Assembly: GCF_014898815.1 (NCBI RefSeq)
Contig: NW_026515546.1
Location: forward strand, 2,776,501 to 2,840,500
Direction: 5' to 3'
Source: Panonychus citri
Taxonomy: Eukaryota > Arthropoda > Arachnida > Trombidiformes > Tetranychidae
DNA: 64,000 bases
Shown: in pieces, positions 13,039 through 29,600 of the stretch
Layout of the letters: every line of letters begins with the position of its first letter
Position numbering within the stretch: the stretch's first letter is position 1
Notes under the pieces: model-generated
Databases searched by the model: none
The model's input: only the letters and a program-made list of their open reading frames with translations
Told to the model about the DNA's origin: nothing
Position numbers and translations under genes: made by a program

Positions 13039-13885
13039 AAAAGAAAACAAGTTTAGAATTTTTGTTCGATCAGAAAATTTTTTTTTTCTCTTCTCTTTTC
13101 AGAAAGAAAAATTTTCTCACTTTGATAAGGTGAATATCTTTTTATTTTGTTACTTTGATTGCAATTTACTTTTACCTTGTTAATTGTTGATCTTTTAATT
13201 GATTGTTACTCATTTGTCAGTTTGTAAGTTTTATCAATGTGAATATCTATTGGATTTTTTATTTGCTTTAATTGTTTCTTTTTTTTCTGTGACAATTGTT
13301 GATTGATATGATTTTGAATTCTGTTCGTTGGAGCTGTTGGAGTTACCATGTAATTAAGTTATACTTGAGTTTATCTTATCTTTTAATCTTATCAAAAGTA
13401 ATTAATTCTTAATTTGATTGCTTCTATTTAGTTTTTACATTGTTATACTATCACATAGACACACACAAATTCATTTCAGTGATCAATTGTTTGTCATGTA
13501 CCCTAATCACCTTTCAATCACCTTTCAATCAGTTTTTCATCTTTTACTTTGGTCATCATCATATCTATTATTTCAATTCAATTTTCCATCATTGTAATAT
13601 CTTCATCATCATCACCACCATTATCATCGTCATCATCATGGTGTCATCATTTTCAGGCTCATCAATCTTGACCATGTTACCATCATCATCATCATCATCA
13701 TCATCATAACTATTTATGAAACTTTAACCATCATTGGTTATCCATTTTTTTTTGTCCATCATCTCTGTCCATCTTTAAAACAACAATATCTTCATTGGCC
13801 TATTTACTTCAATTTTCATATTGTCTACATCATCTTCCACCATCTTTGATCATTGAATTGAATTTATTTTTTCAACCTTCTTATT

Positions 13886-16800
13886 ATGGCTCCATTTAGA
13901 TTGGATAATCAACTAACCGCCATTTTAACAGCCATAATTTTACCTTTGCTTCCGGTAAGTTGCTTTTCTCTTTTTCTCCATTAAATGAAAGTCAATCAAA
14001 ATCTCTAGACTTGTTTCTTCATCTCTGTCTCTTTGTGTCTCACATTTGACTCGCCACCAAGTCAGAATCTTCCCACCTTTTTGTCTCACCTCATTTGTCA
14101 TTAAACGAAAAAATGGAAGATGAGAGAAAAAAAATGGCCAAAAGAGAAGAAAAAAGAAATTCTATTCCAAAAATATCATCATTTTCTACAAATTATTATT
14201 TCCTTTTCTATTCGTTGCTTATTTTTCTAAATTTTCGTTATTTTATTTTACTTTTTTCTACAGATCCAAGTTGTTTCTGTTAACTCAGAAATAACTAACG
14301 ATAATATTTACTGCCGAACCGAAATTGGCTCATATTTAGCTTTGGATATTTACAAATTAGATACTTGTGCTCGTTGTTACAATTATATGCCAGCCTGGGC
14401 CTTTAAAAATAAACTTCAGTAAGTCGCAATCATCTACAACAATTAAATCAAAACATCACATACACACAATATTCATATTCAAATAATAACTCACCGTAGA
14501 ATCTTAATTAACAAACTAATCCACCCTAAAACTACCTCATCTACTAACATCTAAAACCCTTTAGCACACTTATCAATATCAACAATTAATTGATTATTTC
14601 ATAATCTTTTAATTGCTCATCCTATTGTTTAACCATTTACTCTAATGATTAACAATCTAGAAGAAATCATTAACTCTACAAGCAAAAGAAAAACCGTATT
14701 CTTAATGGATTTAACTTCCTGTTGTTGTTGATTTTTTTTCTTCTCTTTCTTTGCCCTTAGTCTACTAATTGAGATTATTCAGTTAATATTATCTCTTTCT
14801 GAGTGATTAACGGTTATGTTGATTTTATTATTGATCGTAAACAATTATCATTGTCTGTCTTGTCCACTAAAAGTTTTAACTTGTTTTAACTGATCAACAT
14901 ACAACAATAACATAGGAAGAATAACCAAAATCCTAATTGACTTAATGCCATTGACCATTGATCAGTAATTATTATTATTACAATTTTATCTTTGTAACAA
15001 AATTCTGACTGAAAAAAATTTACTTCAAGAGATACTCATTGAATTGAAACCTAGTTAATAGTTTCAGTCTCAATTCATTTAATCCCAAAGTGATTTAACT
15101 TGAATGTAATAGTAGTTACATTTACCAATAACAAGTATCATAATAATAACCATGATAATATTAATCCAATCGAGGCTTTGTTTTTATAATCAAAGTAAAT
15201 TGTAACACACTAAACATTATAATCTTTCTGGTCAAGTTTCAATTTGGTCTGCAAGTATGTTAAAGGAATTAAACTTTACTAAATACTAATCAACAATTAA
15301 TGATGATAATAATCAATGTGAATCTGATTTTAACCTTACATTAGTATCTTTCCTATTCTCAGGTTAAATCTAGATCCCAAGTGATTTTATTAATTGTTAT
15401 ACTTTGTTATTAGTTTATGATTAATTCTGATTGAACTCACACTTATACACCTTGATGATTATATTAATTACCATAATGTTTTCCATACGTAAACACCAAT
15501 TCTCTAAATAGTAATTAATATCTTTTATCACAATTAACCGTTATTATTATCCAATATCAATAATTACGATATTAATTGAATTATTACTTTACTACATATC
15601 TATGCATCATTAATATTAACCTTTTTATATTCAATATCATGTGCATTTCAGCAAGAAAGAGAAAACAAATATTAATCAATATTAACCATGACTCTGAATT
15701 AGTTATCAAGTCATGATAATGAAGAGAAAAAAAAATCTGATCCTATTTTGTGATTCTAAATGAACTTATATCCATATATATATATATATAGAGATCGAGA
15801 GTATTTTGTTTTGCCATTTCTACAGTTGATGGACAAAAATCAACATTTATCTCCGTAACACTTATCATGAAAACTGAAATTCAGCAGAAAAAAAAATTAA
15901 AGTTCTGTTGGATTCTCAGGTTATTTATAAAACTAAGCATGAAAATAATTTTCATGCAACTGTTTTATTTTCACTGTCTAATATTTCATTCAATTATTTA
16001 CATAATTCTAGTCATTATTATGATTTAATATGAACAAGGGTTTACCTGTCGTACACCTTATTATTATTATCCTCTAAACAATTAGTATTGAAATTTGATG
16101 TGAATATTGTGTTGAGTTGATTATTAACAATTATGGTTATGGAAAAAAAAAGTTTCACTATATTACAAGATTTTCTTGCAAACATTTTATTGTAATTTGT
16201 TGATTTTCCTTTGTAAATCTCATGATAATCATGATGATTTATTATCGTTTTTCTTTTGTTTTTTCTTTTATATATTTTATTTCACTATTTTATTTTGCAA
16301 ATTAATTATCTCCATTATTTATTCATTTTTACAGATATATTACTCATGGGATTTTATATGATAACCTTGAAAATCGGACAGTTTTGTCCAATGAAACGGT
16401 TTACCTTGGTTCAACCTTCCTGACACCACCAATGTATCAAAAATGGCAAGATTGTTGCAGTAAAGCAGTTGATTGTTGCCTTAAATATTTAAGATATGAC
16501 AAGAGATGGGAAAATCAATCTAAATATGGTACCAATAAATCAGATTCGTGTCCAGTTACCTGGGATGGTTGGTCTTGTTGGCCTCAACCCGCTGACCCAG
16601 GGACAGTTGTTGAAATTGAATGTCCAGATCATATATATTGGAATGATGTTTGGGCCCCACCTTGTCGAGGTAAGGAAAAGCATTTCGTTAACATTATCCT
16701 CATTCAACTGAACTACTATCATTATTGGAACCATATCCATGTCATTTTCAGTGATTAGTTTTAAATCAAATAAATGATAGACATTGTAATTTATGATACA

Positions 16801-19800
16801 CTGGATCATATCATTGAAAATTGCTGTTATTATTATTAGTATCACTAACCCAAAGAAACCAATAAGTTAATAATATACCATGAAGATCATATAAGAAATG
16901 ATGATAATAATAATAATAATAATTCTGTCAATGAACTAACTGAGAATATAAAAAAAATATAAATGATCTCATGAAAAAGCAAACGGAAAATCAAATTGAC
17001 AGTTGATAGGAAAAGGCAACATAAGATATTGAATAAATATTATCTTTCCATGATATCGGTTGATCATCTGATCATGATAACTGAATTAATGATAAGTAAA
17101 TTAATAATAACATTACAGTTTATCTTAAGCAGCGGTAAATGTAATCTATTATTATAACATGTATCTTGTGACAAGTTAATCAGCTAAATAATTATGAGGT
17201 TCAATTGAATTTTCGGTTAACTGAATCTTGTCATGATGTCTATTCAGAATGATAATATTTACACAAAGATAACTATTATTTTCAAATCTAATGATTACAA
17301 GCTAAATTGTCTTAAATGGGTTGAGGCAAATTATTAAAATAAGTTACTTTCAAAGTTATTAATGATGAAATATTCATAACATGAAGATGCTACGAAAAAT
17401 TTTCCAACAGAAATGATAAAATATAAAAAAAAAGTTCTGAGGAAAAGATTATGATGATTCACATGTACGAAGTAGGAATTGAATTCCCTGGAGGATGAGT
17501 ATGAATGGAGTAAATAAACTTACCTTTTTTATTTATTCTAATCACAAAATAATCTAATGATTTAGTCATTAAAATAATTATGGTCAAGTAATTAAGATCA
17601 ATCATGTTAATTGCTTTTCTCTCTCTCTCTCTCCGCAAGCTGAATTTTTGCCTCGCCTTGTTGAAATCCTAAAATTGTCATTAAACGATTGTAATTATAT
17701 TAATAATTTAATCTATAAATTGACCATTTGATTGACCTACAATATTGTTATTATTATGGTCACTTCCTTTTCTGATTTATTATTTTTTTTTCTCATGTTC
17801 TGTCAAAGGGTCAGCAACAAAGGCTTGCAGTCCATCCGGAAGTTGGTTCAAATTGGGTGAAGGTGAATGGAGCAATTATACCAATTGTGCTAGAGAAGAC
17901 GTAAGTTATTTCCTAATTGCGATATTAATCATCTTTCACAATTAAGTTAATTGTCCTTTCATTGACAAACATGACAATATAATCCTTAACTAGTTTCCAA
18001 TACGCTGACACAATCAATTGAGTTTTCATTTAATTTCTTTCAATCATTATTGTTGTAAATTAACTTGTAAAAGTTGATTCATGATTATAATGTTAGAACA
18101 TTATCTTGATTATTCTGAGTAAAATTCCCTTTTCCAATATTAGGGAATTGAAAGTAGATTAGTTTTTTTTTCGTTTCCATGAATTTTGATGTTGAAACTT
18201 TGAGAATTTGTTGATGATGTTGACACAAGATCAGGAAATCTATTGCGCTATCTATTAATAGTAATCTATATGATGAATATCACATAAAAGTTTTCTTTAA
18301 AATAATGAAATAGTTGATTGAATGATTTATCAATATCATGAACTTTGCATGATAAAGGTAATAGTCTTTTTGATGGATAAACATGATTTTTTATTATCTG
18401 TAAAGTTTAAGGTTGACCATCACCATCCTCTTTTCATCAGCTATTTACTTATCTCTTTTATTTTTCTATTGACCATTGAATATCCTTCAATTCTTGTTCC
18501 TTGGTCAGACTATTAAATCATCTAAATACATATACTTAACTGACTTTGTCCATCCCAGGTTCTGTGGGTAGAAAAGGTCTGGTCATTTGATGACCAAAAT
18601 GTGTATGTATTAATAATATTGACCATGAGAAAAAAATTCTTGTTTGAATATTGTCATTTTTTGGAAAAACTCTCTTAGTCTGTCAAGCCTCATATACTAC
18701 ATCATCTCATGCTCACTCTCTTTCTCATCAAAACTTCAATCATGTAGGTAACAACAGTTTACCTCATATTGATGTGAATACCTTACATCCGTTTCCACAT
18801 CTTCATTGTCTTTAAAGTCTGGTTCTCATCTCATTCCTAGTAAACTAAATTATATTAAACTCTTAAACTTGGTTATATTATTTGATATTCATGTATTATA
18901 TGATAGTATTACATGTGAATCTATGAGCTTTGTTATAATGAGACTTTCTTTGTGTGTAAAACTAAAGGATTTCACTTAATTTGCCCATTTTCAGATTGAT
19001 ATTATTTAACATGCAATCCAGAGTTTAATTAACATTTAAATGTGTTAATTATTTTCTGTTTATTACATTTACTAAAATATCCCTCATCTTGTTAAACTTA
19101 ATTGCTTACTAACCTTCAGACTGTAGCATTATCATGTCTTGTTTCAATTTTTCATCTTAATTATTATTATCATTTCAGAGTAAAACATAAATACATCATG
19201 AGAATCTCCTGACTTCATGAATCTTTAGTTTTTCATTCAAGTAAAATTGTAAATGAGATTCGACTTTACATGTTTTTTTTATAATTTACACACTAATTTA
19301 CATAGAATAACGAATTACGGAATAACCCATAGTTTAATTTGTCAATTAATCTTCTCAGTCTGGAGAAGTGAAAAATGGACAATTAAGATTAATCAGTTGA
19401 TTCTTATCCCAATGTGATAATATTTACACCATTTAGATGAACGTTGTCATAAATATTAACCAACAACGGAAGTCTTAGTTGTATCATATGTAATATTTTG
19501 ATTTGCTAAAAATAATCAACCATGAAATTTTAATCTACTTTACATAGTTATCATGATACTTGAACTAATCCACTCTCAATGAACTTTCATTACTTAAAAT
19601 TCATGTTAATACATCAACAAAGTGTTACCATGAAATCTAATGATTAATCTAATCCATCAATATCCTGAGATTGATATTCAAATATAATCTATTGATTAAC
19701 TGACAATTAAGGTTAATGTCAATTCATCCTAAACAATCTCGTCCAAATAACATAGCTATTAGTTGTTAACATGAAATTGTAATTGCTTAAGAAAAAGTAA

Positions 19801-22800
19801 ATTGTTATTAGAATGATGATCATGATGATGATGAGATAATGAATATTACATGATAACATAATGATGATTATCATGATTATTATCTTTACATTGTTCCATG
19901 TGACAATTGTTATTTATATATATAAATTTGTCTATTTCTATCATCTACCTCTTTCAATCTCGTTTCCAGGTCACCAATTGTGATACTAAACGGATAAAAT
20001 TTCCCTTAGGGCATTTATCCAATGCTGAATTTATCTGATGATGAATTTTTCTCTCCTTTTGAGTATTTTCTTTGTTTTCTATTGTCAATTATCATCATCC
20101 AATTGTTATCTGGTCATTTTGTGTATATTGCTACAAATTGTTATTGTAACTATTTCACCTTTGAAACTTCAGCTTCCTTTGTGAAAGTGCTAGTATTATG
20201 ACTTACATACTGATTTCTGTTCATTTCTTTTACCACTGCTCGTATATCGGACCAAGATTGTTCATGATTCTAACTCCTACTCTATATATCCGATATTATG
20301 AAGATGTAATATGAAAAAAAAGAAAAATTTCTCCACTGTTTTTTCACTCTGAGGCAGATTTTCCACCACCATGAAACCCACTTCGCCTTATACGTAGATA
20401 CTGATGTATCAAATATTCTTGGTATTCGTTAGGAATTCAACTAATATCATTCTCACATTCAACTTAACCAATTTTTCAAGCAGAAAGAAGCATCTTTTGT
20501 CTTCAATGACGATGATATTATTTGCCATCCTCATCCTCATTCTCTAGCTTCCTGATTCTTTATTTCATCCTGAACAAAAAAAATATAAACAACTGAAAAA
20601 TTGAAACTCCAACTTTTTTTTTCAAAACTTTTCTTCCTATTTGTGTGTTATAATGGAAAGAAGAAGCAAGAAGAAAGTAAATTTAAAATGTTATTATTTC
20701 ATGATAAACCGAGATAACAGTAATAATACCAAAGAAAGGCTATTATTAATCATTGAGAATCCTGACTTTCTGAATTTAGAATGAAAACTTTTCATTTCAC
20801 TTTTTTATCCCATATTAAAACCATCATGTTTTCTGAGGAGAGGAAGAAGAAATTCAATATTTAAATTACTATTACATGGATCTCTCTCTCTCTCTCTCTC
20901 TCATCTTATTGTAGAAGATTAATCTATTCACTATCCAACCCATGGTGAAATAACATTCATTTCCGTATCCTATTATTACATCCGAATAACAATAATTATC
21001 AATAATGATTATAAACGACTAACTTTTATTACTAAGCTTAAACACTGAGTATCACATGTTTGATCTATCGAGTTTATCGGATTATTTCAATATAATTCAT
21101 TTGAAAACGATAATCATAACCATGTAATTGAAAGAGTGATAATATAGAATGAAGAGAGAAATAGAGGGAAGAAAATGTTCGCAAGATTTTCATGAAGAGA
21201 AAAAGATCGAGTAAAGAAAGAATATGATAAAATAATGATAGCTTAATGTTCAAATAATGAAATATCATATTATTTATTGGTTTGCATTGAGAAATATTCG
21301 GAAGAGGATAAAAAAAAAGTTCATTGAGATAACATTGACATGTAAGCTGAATAAACTTGAAGAATAGATTGGAAATTAGTATAAGAGAGAAAAAATTGAC
21401 AATAACTGACAGAATATGAAGAAGGAAGAGAAAATGAGAAGACAAGTTGATAAATTAACTCTCGGTGCAAAGTTAATCTTCAAATTTTCTTACTAATCAT
21501 GAAGAGCTGATTTCTGGACATGTAACTAATCCTAAAGAGCCAAAAAAGTTACTATTTGAAATTATGTTTATCCATGAAGATTTCCTAGGATTGTGCTGAT
21601 GAAATGTTTGTTATCAACTGTCAATTGATGATTTAGTGAGAAAACACTTTAACTAGTATATTATTGATGTGAGCTTTCAGCATCGATAACAATTTATCGT
21701 TGAATCTATGATTGAAATTTATCTTCTTCTCTCTTTTCTTAAACTTTTCACCAGGAAAAGAAATTCGTATTTCTATTAACAGTTACTAATATGAAAACTC
21801 AATGGTTTTCCTGCTGAGGTTGACGAAAAACCTTTACAACATTCTAACCCATGTTTCCAATGAGATTGTTACTGTTTCCATGTAACATCTCATTAGAACT
21901 TGAAAAATTTTCACTCATCATCATCATTATCCTTTCAACTCTTTTATTGGCAACTCAATTCGATGTATACTTAACATGAATCCTTTTTTTTTCTTCTTTT
22001 AATCTACATCATATTAATAGTATTACTTATTTTCTTGGGGTTTTGCCATGAAAACAAAGTTTTCAAGTGAATTACATGGATAGTTACATGGCGATTTTAT
22101 CTGAGAGGTCAAGACATTTTTTTTTCTCGAAAATAAAAGAAGTACAAAGTTTCGAGGATAAAGGATAGAGTTGCCTTTGTATTATTTTCCACAGTTATAA
22201 GATATATTTACGTTTGTGTATATCAATCATTTATTATTCTGTAAATTTATTTCTCCATCTTATCTCTTGATATGATTTATGTGATTTATTATATTACCTC
22301 GATAAGATCTCTCACTTTCTATTCTCAACAACGTCTCCAAATCAAAGTCTAACTGTCAGCAGAACAGGATGAAAACCCATAAGAGTAACATCGTGAATTT
22401 GATAAAACATGAACCATCAGAATCTGAGTGAAAATATCATCATGGAAAGCGAAGGAAACAGAATCGAAATCAATAAGATGCTGACTTGATACTCGAACAT
22501 TGAATTCGTAATCACATATATAAATGTATTGTTTTAACACAGTTTCAAATACACAACCTTAATAATAATCAGAATATCAACAATTTGCTTGATTGAATTT
22601 TGCATTTTGATTGAAGAATAATATTAATAAGTTTCAATTGGGATTGTTCATAAGAAAATTGTACTTCATGATATTTTATAAATCTCTCAGATTTTATCAT
22701 CTATTCTGTTAACTGTAACTCGCTTGATTTAACTAATTGTGATTATTTTGTATTCTTACAATCTGATAGCGAGTATTCAGTGTTAAATGATTACGATTCA

Positions 22801-25800
22801 ATGAACTTTTGATTGTTGAATCGATTCATTTAAACTTTTTAAGTATATTTTTCTTATTGAGAAAAAAGCTATTAATCATGATGACGATTCCAAAATCATG
22901 ATAGTGAACTTATGTCCACTCAAGTGAATAATTTTCGTGTATAAATCTCATGAGATTTTGCTCATTACTCATAAAAGTATCAGAAAAAAAGTTCTAATTG
23001 AAGGAATCACTCAAATTCATGTTAGAATTGTTGGATTTTTTGATAAATCATCAATTTTGATTAGTTTCTTTCCGTTAATCGTTTTGTGATTTTTTTTCTC
23101 ATAAGCGTAAGTTGTTTCAATAATCAACTAATTTAAATATCTTTTAATTACCTATTTACACCTATTTTTTTGTCACTTACGATTAATTTAATTGTAGTGA
23201 TTATCTTTTCGGCGAGAAACATTTATTATGTGTTATGATTATGGTTATGGTGATAATCATATTTATCTAAATTGTATCAGAACTATTTGCTTGCTTTTTT
23301 ATTGTTATTATTAATGTTTATTTGTTTTTCTATTATTGATTTTGATACAAAAGCAAATCAACTGATTACCTTTATTAATATTAATGATTTTATTGTATAT
23401 TAACCTTACAATTGAAAAGTTATCAATTGATGATGATTATTATTAAATCTTAAATGATTAACACTTAAGGGACACATTGTTGATACAATTGATTTGTTAT
23501 TATCAACATGATCATTATTATTAATATGATCGTTATTGTTATTAGTTTTATATTGATAAACAATTGTGATGTCCAGTTAACTTCCTATGGTCATCAATTG
23601 GTATCTTCAACATAATATATATTTAAGGAACATGATTATCATGATAATCTTGATAACTTTTGATTCAGTCTCTTCCTTCAGTAATAATAATCCATAAGTC
23701 AATTGGTATTATGATTATTATACTCAAGGATAGTATCAGATACCATCAATAACAATAGTTGTGAATAGGGTCAGTGAGAGAGAGAGAGGATTTTTGGAAA
23801 GGGAGGTGTAGAGATGTCAGAGTAACACGATAAAGTAAAATACATGAGATGTTAGCATCATGGTGATAAAAAAGAGAGCAGGAAACTCTTGACAATCCAG
23901 AGTCACAATTAATTGTGTAGAGACAAAAAAAGATTCAGTGAAATATAAATCAGATCAATATACTCACTAGATTTTGGTGACACTTTCGCAATACATGATA
24001 TGTAATGTTTCACAATTACTACTATTGTTTATTATTGGTAAATTGTGATTTTTGGATGGACTTCAAAGTACTGGAAAAGATTGAGAAAGGGAGAAAATGA
24101 GAGAGAAAGAATTGTATCCATGATATTGGTCACTTTACCTTCTCAGTCTATTTCCTCGATGTTGATTCTTCTTTAATCAACTGACCTTTCACCTGTTTAT
24201 ATTATTAGTGAATCTATTCATTATCTTTACCAATTTACTCATGAACTTCTGATTGACTCATTAGTGGAATCATTTTCAATATCTATTACATTGAGAGTTT
24301 TAATTAGTCTATGAAATTAAGTTTAACCATGTAATTGGAAAAATTGTCTTGATTGAATTTTTGTCTATGTAAATGTTGACGAAATTAACTTTATTTGAAA
24401 TTTGAATCGTTTATCCTTAGGAGATGATAAACAATTTGATTAACTTAATGTCAATTCAACTTAGTCAATGAGTTTTCAAGTTTAGCTCAATGAAAATTGA
24501 ATTTTATTTCAGATCTCCCTGTATAATGAATCATTACCCGTTTAATCATCTTCCATGATTAATGCTGAAAACTTCAACAATTAAGATTCAAGCGTTGTCT
24601 CTATGGGTCTGTGTTCACAAGTAATGAATTAAGATTAAATAGAAATCAGAACAATAATGAATGTTTTTCTTTTCGTTATTTTCTCCAACTTGTTACTTGT
24701 AATCATTTTATTTACATATGAGATAAGCTGAGCTTCCAGGGTAGAAAATGAGTAAACCTTTCCATGTGATTTGGATATTTAAATTTCGAGTATGAATCCA
24801 TGATGTGATATAATTTGAATTTTACGAGATTGAAACTGAATCCCATGAACTTGATAGTTGAAGAGAATGTTATTTTTTATTCATTTCACTTTGCCTTCTT
24901 TTTTTTAGCCTTGAGCCTAATTCAAAATTCAAAATATCGAAAACAGTTGATTAATTTTGTTAATCTTCATGAGAACAAGAATTCAGTTAATCTGTTATTT
25001 CATCCTCACTTTCTGTCGCCTTTGAACTTTTCCTAATCATGTATCACTTTAAACCTGAATAACTATTTACAATCAATGATTTTTAATTGAATTTAATTGT
25101 TAATTAACTCATTCTCTATCTCTTTCTCTCTTTTAGATTTTTTTAAGACGAAATCGTTACCTAATTTTTACTCATTTAACTTCAGTTGCGTTTATAATTC
25201 CCGCTCTTTCTATTTTCTTATATTATCGGTAAGTTGTTTTCTTATCAAATAATTAAACCATTTGATGAATTTAATCGAAATTATATTTAGCTCATGAATC
25301 GACAAAAAATTGAGGTCAAAAACTTTTGACCTCTAAAGGTTTATAAGGACTAAGGTTAAGGTTCAACTCGCTAGTTTAGATTAATACACAATTTCCTTTG
25401 AGATTCTGTGTTAAGAACTTTTTTATCTTCTTTTAGATATTAGGTTAAGAATCATTGATGAAAAAATTCTCATAATTATCTCTAAGGTAATAAATATTTC
25501 TATCAATTTTGTAGTTACAAAAAAAGCTCCTTAAGGAGAATTGGAACTTTTCTGAGTTATGGGAATGATAAGATAATATTCTTGAACAATATGAACAATA
25601 TGAATATTAGTGCATGAGTAACATGATTTCACCAATCCTATTACCTGTTGCTTTCTAATGATATTCATAATTTGATGAAATTAACTTTTTCTCAACTAAT
25701 CAGCTGAATGAATCAACAATCACCATGGTCATTAGAATAATCAATTGGATTTCTGCCTTTGTTTTCACAACTTTTTCTTTTATCATGAAAATCACTCAAG

Positions 25801-26586
25801 ATGACAGAAATTTCGGTATTAATATTGGAAGTTTATGTTTCCATGATTCCATTATGTGAGAACCATTTAAGAATAGTTTTTCTCCTCTGTTCAATAACTA
25901 TGGTAGCATGATAGAATTCATGATATTCAGAACTCGATTCCACCCAAACTTTGATTTCTGTTATAAATATTCTGATGAAAAATGAGTATTTTCTGATGAT
26001 TTTCTATGATTGATGCATCTGAAATTCACTCTTTCCACACATTATAATGATGCGAATATGGTAAAGAGGAGGTGGACAATTCTACCACCCTCCTCATCAT
26101 CCTTCTCATCTTTATCTTCATCATCCTCCCATATCCTTGGATAATTCAATAGCAATCGTTTTCTTTTCAACAATTGTTTTTCTCAATTCAATATTACAAT
26201 TTAATCTAATATTAAGATTGATAATGTGACTGATTTCTCATCCTTTTTTCCAGCTCTATCTTAATAATTTTCATCTTTTCTTTTCTTTCTTTCATGATGA
26301 TGATAACGATCATCATGAAGAAGATGATAAACTTTCCCTTTTCAATTGTGTTGCATCAATAGGATCTTTTGATATTTTCTCCTTTCTAATTCAACACCAA
26401 CAACAAAAGACTTCAAGATAACATGTCAACATTCAGAGTATAGCACCATCAACATATGAAAAGAGATCGAAGTAGAGAAAAAAAAGTTCTGAGTAGATTG
26501 AATGTCAAAATCTATCAATTTCATGGCCTGAGAATATGCGATTCAGAAGTTATCATGGTGATATTTTTTTCTTCTTTCACAAGCAA

Positions 26587-26625
<39 letters not shown>

Positions 26626-29600
26626 ATGTTTCTTGGTTGATTTTCAATTACTTTCTCATCGTCATCATCATAATCAACTTTTCGTTATACAATTAATCTC
26701 ACTTGGGAATCGATGATTTTGATCAGATTATCTCAGTTAAAAATAATATCATTATTTTATTAACCATCCAGATAATAAGATATTTTTGAGATAAATAAAA
26801 TACGTGATGTGAGATTAATAACAATTTCTCATCAATAAGCTTCCATGAATTAATAATTTAATTGTTGGAAAAAGATGAATTATTAACTTAAAAGTGGAAA
26901 AATCAATAAATGTTCAACTATTATCATACAACCAGATATTAGAAGATCATTGAAAAAAGTTCTGAATTCGTTTTGTTTTTCAGTTGAAGTTCTAAAATTT
27001 TCGTTCCGATTTCTATCAGATGAGAAAATCGGAACATTTCTTATTATAAATATTGAGATAAATGAGTAGAATTGTAATGATTCATTAAACTGATCACTAA
27101 AGTTAATTAGGTCAACATTTAGTAGGATAATTTTCAAACAAAACTGATGGTCAATTGATGGTCATCACTCTTACTCCTTTTTGAATGTGTTTACATATGA
27201 AACTTGGAAAAATTTGCATCCATTAAATTAATCATTATCTCTTCTGAATAGTTGATTGAATGAACTTTTTTTCCACTGTGATTTTCAGGTTAATTATTAT
27301 ACTTATTCATTGATCTGACTCCATCAAGATTCAAGGTTTACACTTGAAAGGCTCAAAGGTTGTAAATGACAAAGCAAATATCATGAATATCATGAATACT
27401 CAAGACTATGGCTCAGGGGAAAGATGATTCTGTTTATGAACTTGATCATGTTGTAAGCATTCATATGCATAACTGATCTAGATAAACATGTTGATATTTT
27501 TCAATCTCTTGACTCTCAATCTTTCATAATGATAACTCTTGATACAAACATGATCATCTTACATGGTAATGATAACACTTGATGAGAATTGCAAGTTTAA
27601 TAATAATGTTTCAATGGTATCTTCATGATGATCACGAACTTAATTGAGATGGTGAACCAGAAAAAAAACAAACATTTTCATATACAATTGTCATTACTGA
27701 TTCACGATTAACTATTTTATATTGTTCATGAATCGATTCAGGAATCATTGAGATGAGGAGTTACATTTGGATTGATGGATAATCAAGTTATTATATTGTA
27801 ATCAGTTTCTACTATTATAATCATGGTGATCTTTTATTATCTCATCATAAAGTTGAAAAAAAAGCCTTCATGTAATAATGATGATGAGATATTATTATTG
27901 ATAAGTTACATTGTTTCCAGAACTCAGAATTCTGAGCTTAATATTATTCTGTTTTTTTTCCTCCTCTTCATGTGGGAAGATTATGAGTTTTTTTTCTCTT
28001 GCTTTTCATGAAGAGGTTTCATCATCTTCCTTGATGATAGAGAGAAAAAAATGAATTGATGACATTATTTTTTTTTCATAAGAAAAATATTCCAATCATG
28101 AAATATCATGATGACTTTATCAATCCTTTTGTTGAGCTGAACTTTGTTCAATTTGTAGTGTTGATGACTTTGTCTATTCACAAACAAATAGTTTTTTAAA
28201 TGGAAAGTAAACTTTTCAAATCATTGACAGTCAATCAGCTGATTGTTTGAAATGAAAAAAATTCACCATGAATTTATTAATATAACCATCTGAATCTGAA
28301 CTCATTCAAAATGAATGATTTTTGTTTTCATGATATCTAATTCTGTGTAAAAGCATCAAAGTGAATCTATTTATTAATAATAGTTTCATATCATCCCACT
28401 GTTGATGTTTTACTTGATATATTGGACTGAATAGTTGCTTTCATGGCTTTTTCATGATAGTCTTTTTTTCATATCAATTGAAACTCATATCATGTAACTT
28501 TCTCACTGAAACTTTATCCTTTTTAATTTAAACCTCGATCATGATTAAGGTTATTCTCATCATCTTTGTATTCACTATCAAGGGAAAAGTTTACTTTCCT
28601 CCATCAAGAACTTGATCTACAATTCATCAGCTAATTACCATCTATCTAATACTATTGACCAATGGTCATTATATTACAAGAATCATTAACAATAATATTA
28701 GGAAAACCTTGAAATTAATCTTAACCTTGAATAAAATCATGAATTCAAAGGTGATATGATTAAGCTGATTGTTGCAATTATTAGTATGCTATAGTTTGAC
28801 TGTTTCATTGAACTTTGGTGAACTTTTTCAACAGTAATCAACTTGATCAATCTTATATTCTTGTGGATTAAGCTAATCAATAAATTGTTTCGTTTGGTAA
28901 AAAGTTCATTTCTGTTTGATTTTTTTACCTTCTTGTTGCTTACTATCAGGTCTCCTGTGGTGATTCAATTTCAAAGACATTTCTAGACGGTGGGTTTTTA
29001 TTTATCAGGGAGGTTAAGGTGCTATTATTATCAACATGGTAGTTTAATCAGTGGTTAATCAGTTACATGAGTATAAAAATCATCTTTCATTTCCATCTCT
29101 TGGTCATCAGAATAATCGATTTTTTTTAAATTTATTCAATTTTCGTGCAAAAAAATCATTATATGAATTTGAGTTTATCATGAAATCTCAATGAAAACAG
29201 TATCAAGTTAGATTCTGATTCTGATAATCAGGGAGAAGCAAAAGTAAATATAATTACAATCAACTTATTATTGTACTAATATTGTTGATGATGTGATTAT
29301 CATAATTATCCTAAATTGTATTGTCTGCAATTTGTGTGTGTTGAGACAACAATTTGCAAATTGAAATATGAGATGACAATTAAAATTGTTAAAAATGTAA
29401 ATTCAGGTTGATTGTTATCATTAATTTGATTATAATGATGTGGGTTAGGTGGCTGAGCATTTGAATTATGAATATGAAATGAATTTTGAAATTATTTATG
29501 ACATTATCGTTGGAGTGATATTTATATCCATCCCCTCATCCTCCTTGCCACCGTCTATGGATGATGCTACTCCCACGATAATAGTTATTCAATATTCTTG

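Noticed and set aside
15774..15792. TA-rich run as a promoter TATA box
   Set aside because: It lies deep in an intron of the GPCR and is a plain (TA)n microsatellite.
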